From: Coriobacteriales bacterium
Lineage (GTDB): Bacteria > Actinomycetota > Coriobacteriia > Coriobacteriales > UBA8131
Length of the DNA: 17,961 nt
Direction: 5' to 3'
Assembly: GCA_031263665.1 (NCBI GenBank)
Contig: JAISFJ010000196.1
Span: forward strand, 1 to 17,961
Part shown: positions 1-6,348 of the stretch, piece after piece
Layout: each line of letters opens with the position of its first letter
Numbering within the stretch: position 1 is the stretch's first letter
Translations under genes and position numbers: made by a program
Notes under the pieces: generated by a model
The model's input: only the letters and a program-made list of their open reading frames with translations
The model's database searches: none
Told to the model about the DNA's origin: nothing

Positions 1-828
1 CTGTCGTCGCCTGATGCGCATACGGCTCCCGATGCTGGAGCGTCCCGTTTGGCTCCCGATATTGACGCCGCTTCCACCACCACCACTGCCGCCGCACCAT
101 CCTCGGCTCCCGGTGCTGATGACGCTCTCGCCGCCGCATCGTCCTTGGCTTTCGGTGCCGCTTCTGCTGCCGATGAAGCTCCTGCCGTACCGCTCAAGCG
201 ACCGGCCTCGTTTCTTGCGACCTTCAAAAAACTCTGGTCGGGCGAGCACTTGCGTTCTACGGTGGTGCTCTGGGTGCTCTGGTTGGGTATCAACCTCGGC
301 TACTACGGTTTTGTGCTTTGGACCCCAAGCCTTTTGATGACACAGGGCTTTGACATGGTCAGAAGTTTTGAGTTTACGCTGCTCATGTGTGTGGCGCAGC
401 TTCCGGGCTACCTGTGTGCCGCCGTTCTCATCGAAAAGGCAGGGCGTAAGCCCGCGCTGACCGTTTTTCTTGTAGGAACCGCGCTGGCGGCTTGGCTGTT
501 TGGTCATGCTAGCAGTGAGCTTACCATCATTTTCAGCGGCTGCCTGCTGTATTTCTTCGCCCTGGGCGCCTGGGGCTGTGTCTACTCATATACTCCCGAG
601 CTGTATCCCACCAGCGTTCGCGGCGCGGGCACTGGCTGGGCGGCCGCCTGCGGTCGCGTTGGCGCTCTGGTCGCGCCGATGATACTGCCGGTGCTGTATT
701 CGATAGGAGGCACCGAGAACGGCTACACCGGCGTATTCATCATCTTAACGGGAGTGTTCCTCGTAGTCGCCATAGTCGTAGGAATCTTCGGCCGCGAAAC
801 CAAAGGCACCCCCCTTTACACCGAGTAA
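1..828 (+). CDS. MFS transporter, C-terminal half (5' end outside window)
   Basis: The frame is open from base 1 to a TAA stop at 826-828, so the gene starts upstream of the window. A TTG at 49 is unlikely to be the true start, because the frame continues to the left and an MFS protein needs six more N-terminal helices. What is visible is a low-complexity Ala/Ser/Pro/Asp linker of about 65 residues, then a basic stretch (KRPASFLATFKKLW), then about six hydrophobic segments. These end in the sequence YTPELYPTSVRG followed by a GRVGALVAP stretch and a final RETKG. This pattern is typical of the C-terminal half of metabolite/H+ symporters of the sugar-porter or NiaP/AAHS kind. The linker corresponds to the cytoplasmic loop between helices 6 and 7 and is unusually long. 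The substrate cannot be told from this half. The family call is solid; the specificity is unknown. Confidence 0.85.
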   Translation: MSSPDAHTAPDAGASRLAPDIDAASTTTTAAAPSSAPGADDALAAASSLAFGAASAADEAPAVPLKRPASFLATFKKLWSGEHLRSTVVLWVLWLGINLGYYGFVLWTPSLLMTQGFDMVRSFEFTLLMCVAQLPGYLCAAVLIEKAGRKPALTVFLVGTALAAWLFGHASSELTIIFSGCLLYFFALGAWGCVYSYTPELYPTSVRGAGTGWAAACGRVGALVAPMILPVLYSIGGTENGYTGVFIILTGVFLVVAIVVGIFGRETKGTPLYTE

Positions 829-879
829 TCACCTTCGTTCTGCTCACGCGAAGCACACGATATCCAAAAGGATGGGAAA

Positions 880-935
880 AATCGTGTGTCGCACGCAGTA
901 TCAACTCAAGTTGATACTGCGTGCGACACACGATT
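880..935. repeat. Perfect 27-bp-arm palindrome
   Basis: Arms 880-906 and 909-935 are exact reverse complements separated by only two bases (CA). Read on the minus strand the stem is followed by five T residues (877-881 complement), which would suit an intrinsic terminator in that direction, but no minus-strand gene ends here. On the plus strand, where the MFS gene ends 51 bp upstream, there is no T run. Two decamers, ATGCGACCGA and GTGCGACCGA, follow directly at 941-960. It could be a terminator, a REP-like palindrome or a protein-binding site. Confidence 0.85.
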
Positions 936-1015
936 GGCGAATGCGACCGAGTGCGACCGATGTCCACGATGAGGGTCGTGCTGTCTTTTGTGTATGGTCA
1001 TGGGCGTCTCCTTAC

Positions 1016-1032
1016 GTTAAGATATGTTAAGA
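1016..1032 (+). promoter_or_regulatory. Direct repeat GTTAAGA, 10-bp period, upstream of DHH gene
   Basis: GTTAAGA occurs at 1016-1022 and again at 1026-1032, so the two copies lie on the same face of the helix about 30-45 bp before the start codon. Direct repeats with this spacing are typical of winged-helix response regulator sites. No convincing -35/-10 pair could be fixed in this gap. The regulatory role is inference only. Confidence 0.3.
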
Positions 1033-1060
1033 AGGTGCTGATTGAGAAAAGTAAGGGGTT

Positions 1061-1981
1061 ATGAGAATGCGTTTGTTGACGAGAAGCGATTTTGATGGGC
1101 TTGCCTGCGCCGCTCTGCTCAAAGACCTGGGGGTTATCGACTCGTGGAAGTTTGTCCATCCCAAAGACTTGCAGGATGGAGTTGTGAGGGTCGAGCCCGA
1201 TGACGTGTTGGCCAACGTGCCCTATGTGCCCGGTGCCGCCCTGTGGTTTGACCACCATACGAGTGAGGCCGTGCGCTTAGGCGAAGATTTGGTCTTTGAG
1301 GGAGAGAGTCGGCCGGCCGACAGCGCGGCCCGCGTTATTTATGAATATTATGGAGGCATCGAGCGCCAACCGCATTTTGAGGAAATGGTGTGCGCGGTCG
1401 ATAAGGTGGACGCCGCAAAACTGACCGCCGATGAGGTGCTCGACCCCAAAGGCTGGGTGCTTCTCGGCTTCATCATGGACCCTCGTACCGGCCTGGGGCG
1501 TTTTCGCGACTTTCGCATCTCAAACTATCAGTTGATGGAAAAGCTCATCACCGAGGTTGCCAGCAAGAGCATCGATGAGGTTTTGGCCGACCCCGATGTC
1601 AAAGAGCGCGTCAAGCTCTATTTTGAACAGGATAAACTCTTTCGAGAGATGATTGCCGCCCACACCACAACCGACGGAAACGTCATAATCACCGATTTGA
1701 GAGACGTTGACCCCATCTACACGGGCAACCGCTTCCTCATCTACTCTTTGTATCCCGAGCAGAATCTCAATCTGTGGATTGTTGACGGACGCAACAAGCA
1801 GAACTGCCCCATTGCCGTCGGGCGCTCCATCATCAATCGCAGCAGCAAGACGGATGTCGGTACGCTGATGCTCAAATACGGTGGTGGCGGCCACCCCCAG
1901 GTAGGCACCTGTCAGGTCGCTTATGAGGACACCGACCAAGTAGTCTCCGAAATCGTTGCCCAGGCAAAGCACGACGGATAG
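1061..1981 (+). CDS. DHH-family phosphoesterase (exopolyphosphatase/nanoRNase-like)
   Basis: The product is 306 residues and probably a soluble cytoplasmic metal-dependent phosphoesterase. The metal-binding motifs are visible in order: RSDFDG at about 8-13, FDHH at 63-66, a conserved Asp region near 114-117 (VDKVD) and the DHHA1-type glycine motif GGGGHPQVG at 274-282. The family includes NrnA-type nanoRNases, pAp phosphatases and proteins annotated as exopolyphosphatase-like; the exact substrate cannot be read from sequence. A second ATG at 1067 lies at a better distance from the AAGGGG at 1053-1058 and gives MRLLTRSDFDG, so the true start may be two codons later. The gene converges with metK, and a long inverted-repeat element begins five bases after its stop. 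Family call firm, substrate open. Confidence 0.88.
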   Translation: MRMRLLTRSDFDGLACAALLKDLGVIDSWKFVHPKDLQDGVVRVEPDDVLANVPYVPGAALWFDHHTSEAVRLGEDLVFEGESRPADSAARVIYEYYGGIERQPHFEEMVCAVDKVDAAKLTADEVLDPKGWVLLGFIMDPRTGLGRFRDFRISNYQLMEKLITEVASKSIDEVLADPDVKERVKLYFEQDKLFREMIAAHTTTDGNVIITDLRDVDPIYTGNRFLIYSLYPEQNLNLWIVDGRNKQNCPIAVGRSIINRSSKTDVGTLMLKYGGGGHPQVGTCQVAYEDTDQVVSEIVAQAKHDG

Positions 1982-1985
1982 CAAC

Positions 1986-2243
1986 GACAGTTGGAAGACG
2001 GGGGCAACTGGGATAGTGAGTGGGGCAGAGCAGAGCGGGACGTCGGGACGCCGTCCCCTACGGACGTGGCGGAGCCTCACATCCCAATCCGTCAAGATTA
2101 AGGTTGTAACGCCGTCCCCTACGGACGTGGCGGAGTCATGACCGTGGGGACGGTGCAATCGTATTCGTAGGGGACGGCGTCCTCGACGTCCCGCTCTGCT
2201 CTGCCCCACTCACTATCCCAGTTGCCCCCGTCTTCCAACTGTC
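1986..2243. repeat. MITE-like element with 77/78-nt inverted arms
   Basis: The left arm 1986-2062 and right arm 2166-2243 are reverse complements along their full length except for a single one-base indel (left GTCGGGACG against GTCGAGGACG). The core between them repeats part of the arm: a 27-bp stretch, ACGCCGTCCCCTACGGACG plus eight bases, at 2048-2074 recurs exactly at 2109-2135. It contains no credible gene. The element lies five bases after the DHH gene stop and seven bases before the metK stop, so it fills almost the whole convergent gap and its transcript would fold into a very long hairpin able to end transcription both ways. No clear target-site duplication is seen. A non-autonomous transposable element or a chromosomal repeat family are both possible. 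Confidence 0.8.
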
Positions 2244-2249
2244 CCAGTT

Positions 2250-3542
2250 TCAGATGAGGCGCTTGATGGCTTGTTGGAGGGCTTCGGCGCGCGTGGGGTT
2301 TTCCCAGGTGAACTCATTGAGCTCGCGTCCAAAAAGCCCATAAGCCGCGGTAAGCTGAAAAATCGGTCGCCTGAGGTCGAGTGCATCGATGATGGCGCCC
2401 GGGCGTAAATCAAAAACCTCTTGCACAGCTTGGGCGATGTGTGTTTCGTCCACGTTGCTGGTATTAAAGGTGTCGACCATGAGCGACAGCGGTTCGGCCA
2501 TGCCGATGCCGTAGGCGACCTGCACCTCGCATCGTTTGGCAAGACCGGCCGCCACGATGTTTTTCGCGACCCATCGTGCGGCGTAGGTGGCCGAGCGGTC
2601 GACCTTTGTCGCGTCCTTGCCACTGAAGCTGCCACCGCCATGTCTTCCTTTGCCGCCGTAGGTGTCGACGATTATTTTGCGCCCGGTGATGCCCGTGTCG
2701 CCCGCCGGCCCGCCGATGACAAAGCGCCCGGTGGGATTGACGTAGACTTCCTCACGGTTCCAAGGTATCTTCCACTGCTCAAAAACCGGCGTGATGACGT
2801 GCTTGATGAGGTCGGGTTTGAGCTGCTTTTCAACGTCGATGTCAGCGGTGTGTTGTGTTGAGATGAGTATCTTCTCGACTGAGACCGGTCGCTCATCTAC
2901 GTAACGGACGCTGACCTGTGTTTTGCCGTCGGGTCGCAGGTAGGGTAGGGTGCCGTCTTTGCGCACCTTGGTCAGGCGCTCGGCGAGACGATGCGCTAAA
3001 AAGATGGGCATCGGCATCAGCGTCGGTGTTTCGTTGCAGGCGTAGCCAAACATCATGCCCTGGTCGCCCGCTCCAATGAGTTCGTAGGGGTCTGTTGTCT
3101 CGATGTTGTGCTGGACCTCAAAACTCTCATCAACCCCTTGGGCGATGTCGCCACTCTGCCCGTGAATGGTGTTGATGATACCGACCGAGTTGCTGTGAAA
3201 GCCGGTTGTGGGGTCGTTGTAACCGATGCCTTCGATGACGTCGCGCACCACGCGCTCAATGTCGACGTATGCCTGAGTGCGTATCTCGCCCGCCAGCACG
3301 ACGAGTCCTTCGGTGACCAAGGTCTCGCAGGCCACGCGCGCTCGTTTCACATCGGCACGCTCGCCGTCAGGTGAGACGTAGTCCGCCTCAGCGAGCTCGG
3401 ATTCCCGTATCAGTATCGCATCGAGAATCGCGTCCGATATTTGGTCACATACTTTGTCCGGATGCCCCTCAGTCACGCTTTCGGAGGTAAACACGTAGCT
3501 GTTTGGGCTGTTTGAGTTGTTTGCACCTGTAGAGTCACTCAC
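2250..3542 (-). CDS. metK: S-adenosylmethionine synthetase
   Basis: This enzyme makes S-adenosylmethionine from methionine and ATP in the cytoplasm. The family signatures are unmistakable: [20 protein letters not shown] near the N-terminus, [17 protein letters not shown] in the first third, a [10 protein letters not shown] strand, [20 protein letters not shown], and [18 protein letters not shown] place the start at GTG 3542, because AAGGGA (complement of 3549-3554) sits six bases upstream; an upstream in-frame TTG at 3557 would add five residues and has no comparable ribosome-binding site. The product is then 430 residues, longer than the roughly 385-400 usual for the family. Part of the excess is an insert near residues 50-65 ([17 protein letters not shown]) before the conserved RVACETLV strand. 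The gene is monocistronic by spacing and has its own promoter. Confidence 0.97.
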   Translation of the reverse strand: MSDSTGANNSNSPNSYVFTSESVTEGHPDKVCDQISDAILDAILIRESELAEADYVSPDGERADVKRARVACETLVTEGLVVLAGEIRTQAYVDIERVVRDVIEGIGYNDPTTGFHSNSVGIINTIHGQSGDIAQGVDESFEVQHNIETTDPYELIGAGDQGMMFGYACNETPTLMPMPIFLAHRLAERLTKVRKDGTLPYLRPDGKTQVSVRYVDERPVSVEKILISTQHTADIDVEKQLKPDLIKHVITPVFEQWKIPWNREEVYVNPTGRFVIGGPAGDTGITGRKIIVDTYGGKGRHGGGSFSGKDATKVDRSATYAARWVAKNIVAAGLAKRCEVQVAYGIGMAEPLSLMVDTFNTSNVDETHIAQAVQEVFDLRPGAIIDALDLRRPIFQLTAAYGLFGRELNEFTWENPTRAEALQQAIKRLI

Positions 3543-3587
3543 TGTCGGTCCCTTCAACTTGCTGTTCTCGCGGCTGGGGCTTGTGCG

Positions 3588-3599
3588 TTTCTCGAGAAA
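3588..3599. promoter_or_regulatory. 12-bp palindrome in metK leader
   Basis: TTTCTCGAGAAA is a perfect palindrome lying between the predicted metK promoter and start codon. A second TTCTCG (plus strand 3565-3570) means the leader RNA could also pair CGAGAA with the palindrome. It could be an operator or part of a leader hairpin. None of the known SAM riboswitch consensus cores was recognised. Confidence 0.35.
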
Positions 3600-3620
3600 G
3601 ACTCACCCCAACTCCATTTC

Positions 3621-3649
3621 AGAATAACGTATCATGGCAAATTTGTGAA
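3621..3649 (-). promoter_or_regulatory. Predicted metK promoter
   Basis: Read on the minus strand, TTCACA (3644-3649) and TATTCT (3621-3626) are spaced by exactly 17 bp. Transcription would start near 3614, giving a leader of about 70 nt that contains the 12-bp palindrome. Assigned by eye only. Confidence 0.45.
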
Positions 3650-3736
3650 CGTTACTTTGTGTCTTGCATAAACGATAGATTATCACATGGTGCTCTTAAC
3701 GTACTGTTCAGGGGCATGATGTTCGATTCGCCTGTC

Positions 3737-4267
3737 TTATTCGAGGGCACAGCTGCAGTAGGCTATGGTGTTGGGGCCGTGGTAGTAGGGGATGTTGGCC
3801 AGTTCGCAGACGTCGTAGACAACCAGGCCGGTCGCCTCCATTGAGGGGATGGCTCTTTTGGGGTTTCGGCAGGGGGCATTTGGGTAGGTGCAGGGTTCGC
3901 ATAACTTGCAGGCGCCGGCGCCAAGGAGCAGTATGTCTTGCTCTGTGTGACTTATGTGTTTTACTAAATCATTGAGCCGTTGCTGATGCGTGCGCGAGCC
4001 TTCTTCGATGCCCGGATAATCAAAGGCATCTTCCATTTCCGCGACGGTTTGAAAGAGGTATCCCGTATGATAGCGTTTAAGGAGCGTCTGGTATTTCTCA
4101 AGGCTCCCGCAGGCCGGTGGGCACATCCAGTTTTTCCCAAACTCATGACATTTGTCAGCGGCACACATCTCGCGTACCTCTGGGCGTATCTCAAGTTTGG
4201 CAGGGTCAAAGCAGCCGATGGTAGAAAACCCGCTTTTCTCAATGTGGCTTTTTAATTCCGCAGACAT
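3737..4267 (-). CDS. DUF2284 putative metal-binding protein
   Basis: The product is a 176-residue cysteine-rich cytoplasmic protein of the DUF2284 type (predicted metal binding). Twelve cysteines are visible. They include CHEFGKNWMCPPAC (40-53), a Cx2Cx2Cx6C cluster CKLCEPCTYPNAPC (120-133) resembling a 4Fe-4S ferredoxin motif, and a C-terminal CSC. The start is ATG 4267, because AGGAGG (complement of 4275-4280) lies seven bases upstream; the frame extends further but without support. The family is common in strict anaerobes and its biochemical role is not established, so an iron-sulfur or other metal site is inference. The gene lies upstream of metK on the same strand, but the gap and the separate metK promoter argue against a shared transcript. 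Confidence 0.85.
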   Translation of the reverse strand: MSAELKSHIEKSGFSTIGCFDPAKLEIRPEVREMCAADKCHEFGKNWMCPPACGSLEKYQTLLKRYHTGYLFQTVAEMEDAFDYPGIEEGSRTHQQRLNDLVKHISHTEQDILLLGAGACKLCEPCTYPNAPCRNPKRAIPSMEATGLVVYDVCELANIPYYHGPNTIAYCSCALE

Positions 4268-4304
4268 AGCACATCCTCCTAAGAAAGCACCAGCTTCTCC
4301 GTTC

Positions 4305-4313
4305 ATTGTAGCA
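4305..4313 (-). promoter_or_regulatory. Predicted extended -10 promoter for DUF2284 gene
   Basis: On the minus strand TGCTACAAT gives an extended -10 (TG, one base, TACAAT at 4305-4310), about 38 bp before the start codon. No good -35 is seen at 17 bp, which is tolerated in extended -10 promoters. Confidence 0.45.
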
Positions 4314-4424
4314 TGGGAATTCTTTGGGAAGCACTGGGCAAAAAACGAGCGGCAGAAGAAGGCGAACAGCAACCACAAGAGACGGCGAGAAGTGCGAACA
4401 GCACAGTAGCTAGGGGAGACGAGA

Positions 4425-4471
4425 GAAGCGGCTCAACTGTCATTTGAGGGGGATGAAAGTTGAGCCGCTTC
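4425..4471. repeat. Inverted repeat with 14-bp perfect stem
   Basis: GAAGCGGCTCAACT at 4425-4438 pairs with AGTTGAGCCGCTTC at 4458-4471 around a 19-nt loop. It is followed on the plus strand by a T-containing but interrupted stretch (GTTTCTGCC), which is poor for an intrinsic terminator, and no plus-strand gene precedes it. It is part of the structured gene-free stretch described under 4425-4640. Confidence 0.7.
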
Positions 4472-4640
4472 GTTTCTGCCGAGTCGACCGGAAAGGGGAG
4501 ACGTTCGAACCTGGCATGGTGTGGGAAGCTCTACGAAGTCGGGACGGAAGACAGGAAAGAAAGGATAATGGGATGAATCACAAGGAGGAAGAACCAACCC
4601 AGGGGACACGCTGTCTTCCGGCCCGACTTCAGTGAAAGGA
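4425..4640 (+). ncRNA. Candidate structured RNA region (unidentified)
   Basis: Two strong stems lie within about 206 bp: the 14-bp stem at 4425-4471 and a 20-bp stem with a single mismatch formed by 4535-4554 and 4611-4630, whose 56-nt loop is purine-rich and holds AAGGAGG. A small frame from 4444 to 4635 shows no family features and no reasonable protein composition. The sequence did not match a tRNA, tmRNA, SRP RNA, RNase P RNA or riboswitch core that I know. It may be a small RNA, a remnant of a mobile intron-like element, or two unrelated hairpins. The strand is chosen arbitrarily, as the stems fold either way. Confidence 0.3.
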
Positions 4641-4757
4641 GTAAATCATCAACTTTTCCTTCCCACTGGATAACATGTTACTCGGTCATTATCCGCTTGC
4701 GGTCAGACACATGTCATGAAGTTGTAAAAACTGAGAATAACTTGAAACGAGAGCGAC
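4641..4757. other. Gene-free spacer
   Basis: This AT-richer stretch between the candidate structured RNA and the palindromic element has no open frame with a start and ribosome-binding site. It contains a weak GGATAA/TTATCC inverted pair (4668-4673, 4689-4694) and two ACATGT-containing palindromes. Nothing further is supported. Confidence 0.4.
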
Positions 4758-4935
4758 TTTCTTAGGGAAGCACTGATTAAATCATGTCACACCATCTGGC
4801 GGCCATTTTCGCCTCTGGCCGCGCCCCGCAACATTAGCATTAGCGCTGCTAGTCCTAATGTCACTCGCCTTGCCAGATGCGAAAATGACTCACCATCTGG
4901 CGCAACAGCATTTAATCAGCACTTCCTTAGGAAAA
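4758..4935. repeat. Imperfect 178-bp palindromic element
   Basis: The outer ends are inverted copies with a few mismatches: AAGCACTGATTAAAT at 4769-4783 against ATTTAATCAGCACTT at 4910-4924, bordered by TTAGG-like ends. Inner arms 4804-4819 (CATTTTCGCCTCTGGC) and 4872-4887 also pair with one mismatch, and ACATTAG/CTAATGT pair near the centre. CACCATCTGGCG occurs as a direct repeat at 4790-4801 and 4891-4902. It starts about 16 bp past the stop of the proline-rich gene and would form a long branched hairpin. It resembles a MITE or a complex REP element. It contains no gene. Confidence 0.7.
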
Positions 4936-4950
4936 TGCCGATTTTGCGGT

Positions 4951-6348
4951 TCAGTAACTGAGCAGATTGAATCCCATGCAGCGCAGACTTATCGGGTTCA
5001 GGTATAAAATGAGGCGCTCGCCATCGGGCATGTCATAGATATAGAGCAGGTATTCCTCTGTCGCAAAGACGGTGGGTGTCGGCGCCATGTATTCGACTTC
5101 GGGGAGCAGTTCCGGTTCAGCCGCCTGTACGGGAAGCAAAATCGTGAAAGGATAGCCGTACCGGTATTCGTACGTCACCTCAAGTTGGCGGAAAGCTCCA
5201 AAGAGTTTTTGCTGGTCGATGGCCTTGGCCTCTCGCGAAAACACGTAGACAAATGACCAGAGGTAACGGTCCTCTTCTACCGGCAGGTGCTCGATGATTG
5301 GGGGGGTCGTGTTGGTTGTCGCCTCATCGGTAGGCTGTGTCTCCGTGTCTGTTGTGGTGTCGCTTTCCGCATCGGGAGAGGCCACATCGGGGGGTGCTTC
5401 GGGAGGAGTATTCGCCTCTGTCTCGCCCCCTTGCCCCTCAGGGCCGCCTTCCTGTACGTCTGTGCCCGTGCTCGTATCCGTATCCGTGTCCGCGTTTGCG
5501 CCCGTTGTGTCGCCTTCTCCATTCGACTGGCCTTCTTCGGTTGTCTGCGCGAGACTTACGCCTATCGGAGCGCTGATTCGCAGGGTATCCCATGATGACG
5601 AGACAAAAAGCAGCGAGATTATATTGCCATTGGGGTCAACGGCGCAGCGAAGGTCCGCCTGTCCGTCTGCGTCTATGTCCATGTCAGCGAGGATAAAGCA
5701 GCCGGGTTCGGCATCGTTTTCGGGTTCGAGGTAGCGAAACGCGTTGATAATCTGTGCGTGATAGCTGCCCTCATCGTAGTCCATCCGCAAACCATAATCG
5801 CGTAAAATCGCGACGAGAAACATCGGGATACCTCTGTCCTCAAGAAAATTGCGCTCTGTGGAAGAGAGCGTGCGCAACGCCTCTTCTTTATAGATGTTCC
5901 AGGGGTAGAGGACAACGGGTTCTTCAAAGACGTGTTCGGAGATGGCGTTTTCTGGGGGTGCGGCAAGCTGAATCGTCTCGCCGCGATAGAGGTCGAGATA
6001 AGGGTAGAGCAGCGTGGGCAACAGAAAGCCGCCCGCGATGATGATGCCGGTAATCAGCAGGGTTAACAGATTTGCCAAAAGGTCGGCCTGCCGCTTGCTG
6101 CGCTCCTGTTTGTTGTGTTCCGGCTTGCTGCGCTCCGACTTATCAAAAGAAGGTTGCGGGTTCTCGAGGGGCGGCGGGCCATCGGGCGGCGGGCCATCGG
6201 GCGGCGGGCCATCGGACGGCGGGCCATCGGACGGCGGCGGGTTCCCAAAAGAAGGCGGCGTGCCATCGGGCGGCGGCGAACTCCCAAAAGAAGGCGGGTT
6301 TTCCCCAAGCTCCTGGTTATGCCTCGCGTTTTGGTCAGCCATGCTCAT
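4951..6348 (-). CDS. Proline-rich membrane-anchored protein of unknown function
   Basis: The product is 465 residues and the family is not recognised. The N-terminal 65 residues are proline/glycine/aspartate repeats (PPPDG units) encoded by a 15-bp tandem DNA repeat, followed by a charged Lys/Glu/Arg segment. One transmembrane helix lies at about 90-113, and a large presumably extracytoplasmic part follows. In that part, DIDADGQAD (224-232) resembles a calcium-binding DxDxDG loop, and residues about 270-350 are a Thr/Asp/Glu-rich low-complexity stretch before a final folded region. The gene overlaps the kinase gene by 14 bp, so it belongs to the two-component operon. ATG 6342 is at a better distance from GGCGG than ATG 6348 and may be the true start. 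It may be a sensory partner or an output of the kinase; this is inference. Confidence 0.75.
   Translation of the reverse strand: MSMADQNARHNQELGENPPSFGSSPPPDGTPPSFGNPPPSDGPPSDGPPPDGPPPDGPPPLENPQPSFDKSERSKPEHNKQERSKRQADLLANLLTLLITGIIIAGGFLLPTLLYPYLDLYRGETIQLAAPPENAISEHVFEEPVVLYPWNIYKEEALRTLSSTERNFLEDRGIPMFLVAILRDYGLRMDYDEGSYHAQIINAFRYLEPENDAEPGCFILADMDIDADGQADLRCAVDPNGNIISLLFVSSSWDTLRISAPIGVSLAQTTEEGQSNGEGDTTGANADTDTDTSTGTDVQEGGPEGQGGETEANTPPEAPPDVASPDAESDTTTDTETQPTDEATTNTTPPIIEHLPVEEDRYLWSFVYVFSREAKAIDQQKLFGAFRQLEVTYEYRYGYPFTILLPVQAAEPELLPEVEYMAPTPTVFATEEYLLYIYDMPDGERLILYLNPISLRCMGFNLLSY
6172..6231. repeat. 15-bp tandem repeat, four copies
   Basis: The unit CGGCGGGCCATCGG[G/A] is repeated four times from 6172 to 6231 and encodes the PPDGP repeats in the N-terminal arm of the proline-rich protein. 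Being in multiples of three bases it keeps frame, so copy number could vary between strains without breaking the gene. Confidence 0.85.

Noticed and set aside
1520-2209. Minus-strand open frame of 229 codons
   Set aside because: It is antisense to the DHH gene over most of its length and runs into the inverted-repeat element; composition and lack of family motifs mark it as a shadow.
1986-2243. CRISPR array
   Set aside because: The 27-bp direct copies number only two and are derived from the inverted arms, so this is an inverted-repeat element and not an array.
3543-3614. SAM riboswitch before metK
   Set aside because: No recognisable SAM-I, SAM-II or SAM-IV core was seen in the short leader; only a palindrome is supported.
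4385-4470. Group II intron 5' end (GTGCG at 4392) with domain V-like hairpin
   Set aside because: The five-base match is trivial, the hairpin lacks the domain V sequence pattern, and no reverse transcriptase is present.
4495-4520. GGTTCGAAC-like sequence on the minus strand suggesting a tRNA T-arm
   Set aside because: The flanking bases do not form the five-pair T stem, and no acceptor, D or anticodon arms were found.
4444-4635. Plus-strand frame of 63 codons from a TTG
   Set aside because: No family resemblance, and it lies across two strong RNA stems; treated as part of a non-coding structured region.
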